A stretch of DNA of 20,756 nt. Origin: Bacteroidia bacterium. GTDB lineage: Bacteria; Bacteroidota; Bacteroidia; Bacteroidales; Azobacteroidaceae. Position 1 is the stretch's first letter, and the number at the start of each line of letters is the position of its first letter. Position numbers and translations under genes: made by a program. Where the stretch lies: contig BNTV01000092.1 in assembly GCA_025996865.1 (NCBI GenBank), positions 1 through 20,756 of the forward strand. The letters are read 5' to 3'. The notes under the pieces were generated by a model. It was not told the origin of the DNA. It worked only from the letters and a program-made list of their open reading frames with translations, and did no database searches. Positions 8,001 through 15,900 of this stretch are shown one piece after another.

Positions 8001-10881
8001 ATATGTTTTTTATCCCGACAACCGATGTTTCAAGCGCCGACGGCTGGGAAACGGCAATAACCGATTCCGCCGTATTGGGCGGCGTACTGCCGTCTTCTAT
8101 TTTTACTTTATAAACGCCTGCGCCTATATCATTTAGTGTACTGTTACTTTCATTTCCTGTCAGTATATCATTTCCCGCTTCAACCCGATACCATCTATAA
8201 GTATAAGGCGAGCCGGACAAACGGGGGATGCCACCCGTAGCAGAAGCTGTAATCCGGGCGGTATGATTGCCGAAACAATCGATCCGGTTTGTTTCGGCAA
8301 GGCTTACAGACAGAGGTGACGGTTCGGTCAGATTAAAAACGGCGCTTATTGTACATGGAACTGTATTGTTGTCCTGTATTTCAAGATGATACAATCCCCG
8401 GTCAAGGTCTTTGACCGTAGAGGTGAATTTTCCGTTTCCATCCGTACCGGTGTCGGACGAAATAACGGGTCCTCCGTCTTTCCGCCAGGTTATTTTATAT
8501 GTATTACCGGCAGGATACGGGATGCCGCCATCGACTTTAACCGTAATGCTTCCATCGCTTCTTCCCGATCCGCTGATATTTTTAATTTCACTTGATATTA
8601 TTTCCATCGCGACAGCCGGTTCGGTAACCGTTACCCGCCCGCTGATTCCCGTTCCCGTATTTGCCCGGCAATTATTTGCATCGGTTACGTAATAATCGTA
8701 GGTTCCGGCCTTCAAGCCGGTAATGCTGTAAGCGGCAGAATTAACCGTCGAGCTTGTGTAGCTTGATGCATTACTTTCTTTATAGTATATTTTATACGGA
8801 GCAACGCCTCCTGTTATTGCAAGTGTAACGGAACCGGTACCGGCGTCTTTACAACCGACGTCAATTTTTGTTGCAGAGACAATCAATTCGGAGGGTTCCT
8901 GTATGGAATACTCGACTTCTTTTTCATTGGGCGGCGTACTGCCATCCGATACCCAGACTTTGTAATCTCCTGCCTGTTGATTGTTCAGATACGGATTTGT
9001 TGAAATCTGGGTATATATCCCGTTTATTTTTTTACTCCATGCATACACATAAGGCCCGCCTGCCCCGCCGGATACGGAAACGGTAAGGTTTGCCGAAGCA
9101 TCGCCGAAGCACAGGATTTGTCCCTGCTGAGTGACGGTGACTTTAAGCGCATCGGGTTCATCCAGCGTAAATTCCGCCGGAGTGGAAAGCGTGCAGCCTT
9201 TACTGTCGGTCACAGTCACAGTATAGGTTCCCGAAGGAATATCGTAGAGTTTAGACTCGTCTGCAATTCCATTATCCACTGTTAAAAGAACGCTGTTCGA
9301 GGTTTTTTCCTGCCAAACGACGGTATAGGGCGGCGTTCCTCCCGATATTTTAGCGGTGATATAGCCGTCGCTGCGACCGTTGCCTGTCGGCATTTCCGTT
9401 TTATCCGGAAGAAAGCTTACAGCCAGCGATTGGGCCGGTTCCGTCAACGTTAGCGTTTTATATAAGATGCCTCCGTACTGCGGATCTTCCAACTCGCAAT
9501 TATTCACGTCTGTCACATAATAGCGGTATGTCCCGGCTTCCAGTCCCGATACTTCGAGCAGGTTGTTCGCTACCGGATTGAAACCGCTCGCCCCGTCCGC
9601 TTCCCACCACAAGGTATAAGGACCTGTACCTCCGCCGGCTGTGACCTTGAAAGACCCGTCGTTTCCCCCTTTGCAGGATATGTGCTTTTTATCCGGTTCA
9701 TTCACGAGATAGGAAACCGGATCCGGTTCCGTTATTTTTACTCCGGTCCGTTTATGGTCGGCGTCCGTTATATTGGTTGATACTTCACTTGCGCCATAGC
9801 GGGAACCTGTTTCTACCGTATATTCTCCTGCAATTAAACCGGTTATTTCGTAAGTAGTGTCATTTATCCGGGTGTAATCCCGCTTGTTTCCCTTAATTCC
9901 ATTGCTTGTCCATGCGAAAAACTCTATGATCTCCTTACCTGCAATGAGCGGGCGATCTACAACAACTGTTATTTTTCCGTTGCTTTCTCCCGGGCATACC
10001 GTTTTTCCGCCCGTAGCCGATACGATCTTCGGGGCCGTGAGCTTATTGGACAAGGTAATGATATTGGAATATTCCTTGTCTTTTACATTCGAACTGCTTT
10101 TATACACATCGTATTCCAAAGCGATAAAGGTATTGGATGAGAAATCCACCACCCCGTCATTCATAAATCCGGACCCGTATATATCCTGCAATGAAGCTTC
10201 CAAAATCCGGTTGCCGTTTAATGAAGTATTGGCTATCGGCTGCCAGGTCCCGGTCGGGCTTGTCCTGTACACCCATCTGTAAACACTCGAACCGTAGCCG
10301 GCCGGCGCTTCTGCTTTTGCTTTGTTTTCGGCTGAAATTCCTTGAGTTTCAGAAGATTGCAAGACAATCTTTATGTTTTTCGGGAAAGTATAAACATCCA
10401 CATGTCCTTGCATTTGATTGAACAAATCCTGGGTAAAGTTGCAGCCGGTGCTGTGAGTTCCGTTGCATGCGCGAAAATGATTGTATTCCAACTGATTATA
10501 GCCGGAAGGAAACAATGCTAAATCATTGTGTGCCCAGTTACTTCCGCCTCCTTCCCAATCAACCCTGTGGGCAATTCTTACTTTAGGTACTTTAACATTA
10601 ATGCTGTTGATCTGCATCGGTACTGTAACCCTATGCCATTCTCCTCTTTCCTGTCTGAAGCTTTCGGTAGCATATATCATCCCACCTTCGTTCCCGTTAC
10701 TGTCATAAGGATAAATACTGAGGTGGGTGCCGCTTCCGCTGGATTTGGCATGCCTGTTATTCGTATTAATAGGATTCAGGTCCAGAACGTATCCCCATTC
10801 TCCGCTTTGTCCCCGCACATTGGTGCAGCAGACTACGATCAGCAATAAAAACAATACATATAACTTTTTCATACAATTCAA
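5071..10881 (-). CDS. SprB-repeat surface adhesin with T9SS type A C-terminal sorting domain
   Basis: 1936 aa. It has an N-terminal signal peptide (MKKLYVLFLLLIVV core, processing probably after VRG or VRGQ). About residues 30-280 are a non-repeated N-terminal domain. From about residue 295 to 1645 there are some 15 SprB-type repeats, each with a Cys- or Gly-rich opening, a DGxI strand, a GG turn and an aromatic-rich strand (for example CFGD...GGIPY...YEWYR). About 1680-1850 are Ig/PKD-like (TYRLTITDSKGCQATD). About 1860-1936 match a T9SS type A sorting domain (VNPNPNDGNFKVKIEL, then GVYVLLLETASGRKSQKIIIH), so it should cross the outer membrane by T9SS and be anchored or released. SprB proteins are known as gliding or surface adhesins; here it probably serves the toxin operon. 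It starts 13 bases after the Fn3 gene. Met1 (MNC) and Met4 (MKK) are both possible starts; Met4 gives the more typical signal peptide. Confidence 0.9.
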   Translation of the reverse strand: MNCMKKLYVLFLLLIVVCCTNVRGQSGEWGYVLDLNPINTNNRHAKSSGSGTHLSIYPYDSNGNEGGMIYATESFRQERGEWHRVTVPMQINSINVKVPKVRIAHRVDWEGGGSNWAHNDLALFPSGYNQLEYNHFRACNGTHSTGCNFTQDLFNQMQGHVDVYTFPKNIKIVLQSSETQGISAENKAKAEAPAGYGSSVYRWVYRTSPTGTWQPIANTSLNGNRILEASLQDIYGSGFMNDGVVDFSSNTFIALEYDVYKSSSNVKDKEYSNIITLSNKLTAPKIVSATGGKTVCPGESNGKITVVVDRPLIAGKEIIEFFAWTSNGIKGNKRDYTRINDTTYEITGLIAGEYTVETGSRYGASEVSTNITDADHKRTGVKITEPDPVSYLVNEPDKKHISCKGGNDGSFKVTAGGGTGPYTLWWEADGASGFNPVANNLLEVSGLEAGTYRYYVTDVNNCELEDPQYGGILYKTLTLTEPAQSLAVSFLPDKTEMPTGNGRSDGYITAKISGGTPPYTVVWQEKTSNSVLLTVDNGIADESKLYDIPSGTYTVTVTDSKGCTLSTPAEFTLDEPDALKVTVTQQGQILCFGDASANLTVSVSGGAGGPYVYAWSKKINGIYTQISTNPYLNNQQAGDYKVWVSDGSTPPNEKEVEYSIQEPSELIVSATKIDVGCKDAGTGSVTLAITGGVAPYKIYYKESNASSYTSSTVNSAAYSITGLKAGTYDYYVTDANNCRANTGTGISGRVTVTEPAVAMEIISSEIKNISGSGRSDGSITVKVDGGIPYPAGNTYKITWRKDGGPVISSDTGTDGNGKFTSTVKDLDRGLYHLEIQDNNTVPCTISAVFNLTEPSPLSVSLAETNRIDCFGNHTARITASATGGIPRLSGSPYTYRWYRVEAGNDILTGNESNSTLNDIGAGVYKVKIEDGSTPPNTAESVIAVSQPSALETSVVGIKNISCFEGSDGYIHISVKGGSGGYKLYYKHNTQDTDYKLLPVTLPDNVFYLNNLPAGKYSLYIQDANGCTAQISGTDIAEFELLAPEKPLSVVSQQVIIPSGTGRNDGSIIITIDGGTPFDSGDKYLVSWKDENGNPLSPENALDAQGLFTGKISNLAKGEYFVEIRDKNYQNLDNGCYFATGITLKDPPPLIVSVENIQSVKCFGDNSGRLVAHAQGGIPYVAGLPYRYEWYRLADSGETLIAGANDSILSNIPAGSYKVKIADGSSETNYTESAVITLSQPEKLLTAVDTRMISCFRGGDGYIRISVTGGTGNYKLYYKLNGTDTDYRETGGGSQAHTFLLNNLPAGVYSVYIQDANSCYAAINGADMAEIVLSQPDKALGIATDTVYDPTSNGLSNGEIHIRPDGGTPEYTVIWRDSRGNELTARNSIVDGVFSSSLTGLGEGKYRVEVRDANYPKADQSNNTACIVIKEYELIQPEVFTLELEETHYISCHQMSDGEITAHAQGGVRNKEENRSPYQYTWYREEAGNFVVIPGRNDGILTGIPAGTYRLEVEDYARIPNRISAEYRIVQPEALTATSEDVRVVCGETATLSVAVSGGTMPYTYKWNTGDARPEVNDMAPGKYMVIVTDARGCEATAIAKITSPSDLSISADINHPVCYQAANGSIITRITGGTAPYTYRWSTGETTKDSRNIGAGVYTVVVTDKDGCSFSESFELKDPEPVKVDLGEDLTFCIGRYYLLAPRVEDPETAFSWTGPGGFQSKDPKVELSKAGTYRLTITDSKGCQATDEIEVFLTDYSISSEMVVATEMLANDTIVLVNISSPDPERIEWLFSENDPVVIVETSFEMAKIIFRQAGEYAVGMRSYLKECYQDVFKTLNVKEFDGSIGNNFGQTDILEFTVNPNPNDGNFKVKIELGRQSTVRLRLFSLTHGNLTDDKTLSGQKLYEESYRLFLAPGVYVLLLETASGRKSQKIIIH
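5940..10000 (-). repeat. Tandem SprB repeats with a three-unit higher-order period
   Basis: This coding repeat array lies inside the 1936-aa adhesin. Successive units fall into three types that recur in fixed order: an SGRSDGSI...DGGTP type, a CFGD...GGIP...YRWYR type, and an ISCFEGSDGY...YKLYYK type. The Cys codon of the third type falls near 9674, 8852, 7997 and 7121, so the higher-order unit is about 822-876 bases (274-292 residues). The DNA is also visibly similar between copies, for example 6931-6983 against 7808-7860. The array therefore probably grew by duplication of three-unit blocks. Boundaries are approximate. Confidence 0.8.
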
Positions 10882-10894
10882 AATCTCTTCCGGA

Positions 10895-12967
10895 TTAATA
10901 ATCGACTTTTATTGTTTTAGCAGGCGACATACGCCCCGCATTGTTTATAAACAGGATGGTGTACTTGTAAACCGTATTGGGTGAAAGCTGTTCATCCACC
11001 ATTCTATTTTCATTCACATCCGTTTCTTTCCACAAAAATGCCGGTTTATTTCCCGCCTGTTTGTAAATACGGTATAGCGCTGCCTGCGGATGTTTTTTCC
11101 ACGACAACTCTACATATCCATCTTTCCGGTTTACGTATGAATTGAAGCCGGAAATACCATTCACGCTTTTATTTACCGATGTGGAAATACTGAGCCGCTG
11201 CGGCGATTCCGAGGATTTTCCCCGGGTATCGGTAGCAACAAGCCAATACGTATAGTCGCCCGATTCTTCGACTTCATCGGTATGGGAATCGGTTTTTTCG
11301 TCCGTTTCCAATACAATCGACAGGCTGTCCGGCCTGCCGGATGGTATCCTGTTGAGCCGGTAACGGATATCAGTCCTTGCTTTATCGCTTATCCACGAGA
11401 GGGAGACATTTCCTTCACCCAAAATTTCATAACCGGTAATGACCGGTAAAGCCGGCGTCTTTGAGTTGGGTTTTTCCGCTGCAACATGTACGCAGGGAGC
11501 CGACTCATTGTAATGCATATCCAGCGCCGTGACCGAATAATATACTTTTTCATTTCCCAAACTTAAAGAAAGCGTATCCGTAAAATTATTCAAGGTAACG
11601 GGTCCGGATACGATGGAAGATTTTTCTTCATCGCTGTTGAACGATCTCAAAATGCGGTATCCCCGGAGATCGGGTTCCGTATTGGGATTCCACGACAGGC
11701 GGGCTATCGCCGAGGAGTCGATTTCAACCTTCAAACCGGTCGGTACGGCCGGCGGAACAGTATCTTCCCGATTCAGCAGGAACGGCAGGGAAGACAATTC
11801 CATACTGTCTTTTGTCAGGGCAAAGACCTTCACATAATTGATATTTTCATGAAGGTCGAAAGAAGCCTCGCGGGTATGAGGGGACAGTTTACCCGCAACC
11901 GTTTGATAAGCGCCGTCGGGAGCGGAAGCTCTTTTAACTTCCAACCGGCTGATTTGCTCTATGCTTTCACAATCGAAAGACCAGGAAATATGAGCCTTAT
12001 CCTGTCCGGTAAAGTATCCGCTCAGGATATTGGGAATGCAGGAAATTGAATTTTTCCCCTTTCCGGATATGATCTCCGAAACAGGTCCTTCCTCGTTAAA
12101 TGTGGTTATTCCCCAAACCCTGTATGCGTACTCTGTCTCATTGTCGGCCAGGGAATCCGTATAAAAAATACTTTGCATATTTGCATTCAATGCGGTCGCC
12201 GGAAGTTTGGTTATCCGTGTAAATCCGGTTTCTTCCGACGATTTTCTCTCTATATGATAGGAGTGATACACATCCGATAAAAGCTCGTAATTCCACATCA
12301 GCATGACCGACCGGTCTCCCCATATCGCATCCGGATTCAACGGCCGGGGCAACTCCCTCTTGTCGGCATAGCCTATAAGCACTGCCGCCGTATCTCCGGC
12401 CTGTTTCCGGGGCCTGTTCAGTATAATGCGATAAAGATACTGCTCGTTTTTCCGTGCATTCCGGTCGGTATATGCCCAACCGGCCAATTCGGCAGCTTCA
12501 TAGTCGTACTCCGCCATAAATACGGAAGTCGCGAAACGCTGTTCCAACTCGTTAGCCTGATTCATAATATCGCCGATATTGCTTGATGTGGACGTCAGTT
12601 CGAAATGGTCCCCGTAAAAAGCCTGGGCAACGACAGCTGCATAATCCGATTCCAAGGCCCGTTTTTCCCATCCGGCCAAAGGTGCGGCTTTAATCTCCAG
12701 TCCGGATATTCCCTTGACCGGATTTTTTTGGTAAACGCTATCCACGATAAGGGTGTACCTTTCCAGCACATAGCCGTATTTTTTACCGTCCACCCAGGCG
12801 CCGGCATTAACCGGCGCCCAGCGTAGCTTGATCGTTTGTTCGTTTGCAACGAAGCCTTTTGCCTTGATTTTTTCGTTATCCGGATCCTGCACCTGTACCT
12901 GTACATTCTGTCCGGATAATCCGGAAGCGCTAAAGAGCAACAATATGGAAATTATCGTAAGTTTCAT
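10895..12967 (-). CDS. Secreted fibronectin type III-like multidomain protein
   Basis: 690 aa. Residues 1-19 are a signal peptide (MKLTIISILLLFSASGLSG, then QN). The rest reads as about six Fn3-like beta-sandwich domains at roughly 38-205, 207-310, 311-400, 401-500, 506-600 and 604-690. They show recurring strands such as VMLMWNYE, ARLSWNPNTEPDLRGYRILR and YVELSWKK, and one linker with the classic PPAVPTGL. There is no sorting domain, catalytic motif, lipobox or membrane segment after the signal, so it should reach the periplasm or surface and act as a scaffold or binding protein. Its ATG lies three bases after the stop of the 1462-aa gene and its stop 13 bases before the SprB gene, so it is a co-expressed part of the same assembly. 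That structural role is inference from domain type and operon position. Confidence 0.85.
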   Translation of the reverse strand: MKLTIISILLLFSASGLSGQNVQVQVQDPDNEKIKAKGFVANEQTIKLRWAPVNAGAWVDGKKYGYVLERYTLIVDSVYQKNPVKGISGLEIKAAPLAGWEKRALESDYAAVVAQAFYGDHFELTSTSSNIGDIMNQANELEQRFATSVFMAEYDYEAAELAGWAYTDRNARKNEQYLYRIILNRPRKQAGDTAAVLIGYADKRELPRPLNPDAIWGDRSVMLMWNYELLSDVYHSYHIERKSSEETGFTRITKLPATALNANMQSIFYTDSLADNETEYAYRVWGITTFNEEGPVSEIISGKGKNSISCIPNILSGYFTGQDKAHISWSFDCESIEQISRLEVKRASAPDGAYQTVAGKLSPHTREASFDLHENINYVKVFALTKDSMELSSLPFLLNREDTVPPAVPTGLKVEIDSSAIARLSWNPNTEPDLRGYRILRSFNSDEEKSSIVSGPVTLNNFTDTLSLSLGNEKVYYSVTALDMHYNESAPCVHVAAEKPNSKTPALPVITGYEILGEGNVSLSWISDKARTDIRYRLNRIPSGRPDSLSIVLETDEKTDSHTDEVEESGDYTYWLVATDTRGKSSESPQRLSISTSVNKSVNGISGFNSYVNRKDGYVELSWKKHPQAALYRIYKQAGNKPAFLWKETDVNENRMVDEQLSPNTVYKYTILFINNAGRMSPAKTIKVDY

Positions 12968-12970
12968 TTT

Positions 12971-15900
12971 TCAATACCAGTAAATATAATTAACTTGCTT
13001 TTGCGTACCCTGTTTTGCCCCCGGCATAACATATCTTAGCAGGGTTTTATACTCTCCTTCGCGAATTAACGGGAATTGGCTTGTTACCAAAGGCATCAGC
13101 GGCTCCATATTAATTCCCTTGTCAAACATATTGGCGGCCTTGCTACGCAACTCGACGAAATCCTTATTATAATAATAAACAAGGTTATAAACGAAAGGCA
13201 CAGCCTTTTGAGCCTCGATGTTTCCGGAAAAATATCCGTCAAGCACGCTGAAGCCTTTGACCGGAGGCAATCCGGCTTCATTCACATTCCTGTTTTGAAT
13301 GGAAATGCCGGGAATTGGATACCATTTATACAGAAGGGGGTAAATTACCTCTCTGTAATAAGCGTCTTCAAGAATGGCTTCTGCCCGTACAAGCGACTCT
13401 GTTCCTGTGGTTTGCACGCCTTCTACTTCCGCTTCATCGAAACGCTCGTAAGACTTTCCTGTGTTCAGATAGAGTGCATGTACATCCTGAGTGATCCTGA
13501 ACGCTCCCCTTGACAAACTCAATGAAGACATTTTCTGCTCGAATGTATTGAAATTACTGGTAGCGAAATTGTAATCCAATACTTTCAGGCTTCCTTCCTT
13601 GATGATCTTTTGCGCGGCCTGTTGCATATAATCCACGGTATAGGACTCACCCTCTTCTCCCTGTATCGTTGCGCTTGATGTTATTGTTGAAACGCCGCTG
13701 TCCCGGATTCCGCCTTCTTTGGATGCTACAAATGCCAGCGTATAATCGGTGCGGTTTGCCAGGGCAGGTATTGAGAAAGACAGCCGCTTTTCTCCGGCAT
13801 TGTATTCAAACCCGGCCTTAAGATCCTGACGGCCGGCGGATGAAAAAGTCACGTCATAGTTGAATCCGCCGGGGAACAAATAGGGCTGGCCTTTTACCAG
13901 TTGTATATATCCTGCTGTCGATTCGCTTTTATAGAAATTTTTCTGGGCAATCACGGGATAACAATATTCGATATTACTTGCCGGAATATAATTCGGAGCT
14001 TCACCTGTTTTGAATTTGACGGTTTTTGTTTCCCTTGCGGGTTTACCGTTTTGCATGACCGTAGTCCAGCGTCCGCCGGCCAGCTCTTCAAAATTAACGC
14101 TTACAAAAGCCTGCATGTCTTTGTACGGGGGCAATACGTCATGCGATGCAAAGCTTGCGTCCATGTTCTTTCCTTTTTTAATTACCCCGGCAACTTTCGT
14201 CCCGCCATTATCGGCGATATAAAAATCTTCTATCCTGATGCGGTAGGTATGCGTGTTTCCCTGATCGTCCTGCGCATCGAAAGACTCTTCCAGCTGCATG
14301 TTGAATGTAGCCTGCGGCGAAAGGAAGATATCTACTTCACTCTCTCCGTCTTTCGGGGTAAGGTCGGCTATTATCGGAAAATCCAGGGGAGTATAATCCC
14401 CGTCATTGCGCACGATTTCACAAGCATCGCCAAAGCTGAACTTCATTTTCATATTGGCTTTTATGAGACCGCCCAATACGTCCAGATCTACCGCCATATA
14501 TCCGCCTATCCATGTCGGATTGGGCAGCCGGGCCTGTAAAAGTGTCGCCGCAGAACCATGGATGATGCTGACACTCTTATTGATAAATACTAATTTTATT
14601 CTTACGCCCAAATCCCCTTCCAGGTAAACATAGCTTTGTCCGTTGGCATACCATCCGTCCAAGCCGATTGTTTCACTTTTACCCTTGCATGAATATCCGC
14701 TCAAATCCTGAAGCATTACATCGAAACCCGTGCCGGCCATAAACCGGGCGTAAAGAATAAGAAAACTCAAATTTCCGGTATCAAACTTGAAACGGCTTCC
14801 AAAGGCGACGCCTTTTCCCAAGGTTATATTATGAGGATATTTCATATAGTCGGCCTGTTCGGGCGATATATTGAGTATCCTTGCCACATTCGGGTCAAGA
14901 ATCGGAGCTTCGAGTTTGTCGCCCAGCATAAAATAGGATTCGGTGGAAAGGGATAAGGGTCCCAATCCCAGTTTCAGTCCCAAAGGATTTGACGGAGTGC
15001 CGACATGTATGAACCATGATTGCGGCGATATGTGCAGGAAAGCCCATCCTGCTTCTCCGTTATTCCCCGCGCCTCTCAGGATATTTCCGGGGGTATTGAC
15101 CAGGACGGCAAAATTCGCATCGAATGTCTTTGTCGTGAACTCATAATTCATGTATAAATATGCCGATATGATACCCGACAGATTCATCCCCGACAGGACT
15201 TCCTTTGACATGGACGATCCGTCCGATCCCGGCGACATTCCGGCGGTGAAACTCTGTCCCGGGCAGCGGACCTTCCCTTGACCGGAAGTAAACATGTTAT
15301 TAAGGTCATTTTCGGATTTGTTTGATTTTTTCAGGAACTCTGCTGTTCCATAGAACATCATGTTCCGGATTCCGCCGGATGATGAAAAATTCATTTCAAA
15401 GAGGGCATTTCCGCTAATTGTATTTTCCTGCGCTACATAATAGTTTATCCCTGCTTTTACGCCAAGCCCGCAATCCTCGTATGGCGAATAGGAACGGATT
15501 CCCGTACCTCCGGTAAATTGCATTTTATAGTAGGCCCCTCCGACGAATCCGTTTAAGAACAATGGTCCGACCGGTATGCCGGAGCCTGATTTAAGCATGC
15601 CTTCAACATACCAGTACCTGAAATCTTTATACCCGAACACGGATTTCACGCCCACTTTTAAGCCGTCCGACAAAGCGTCAAATGCAGCGATTATTTCTCC
15701 TCCCAAATAGTTTCCATATACAGGATCGTCTTTTACTATATTTATCTCTCCATCCAGGCTAAACCCGGCAAGCTGTATTTTTTCCAACCGGATCCTGTCA
15801 ACCTGTACGCCTTTAAATTCTATCTCGTTATGACCTTTAAACTCCGTAGTCATGCGAAGTCCCGAACGGGCTGATATCTTTCCGTCCATCAGGTTCAAAT

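Noticed and set aside
5940..10000. Regular repeats as a possible CRISPR array
   Set aside because: The period is hundreds of bases, the repeats are imperfect, and they are in frame within one long protein with SprB motifs.
10800..10881. A lipoprotein signal in the SprB protein (VVCCTN)
   Set aside because: The residue before either cysteine is not Gly, Ala or Ser as a lipobox needs; cleavage near VRGQ as a normal secreted protein is more likely.
13901..14539. A 212-codon frame on the plus strand
   Set aside because: Antisense to the 1462-aa protein; no domain, promoter or start context.
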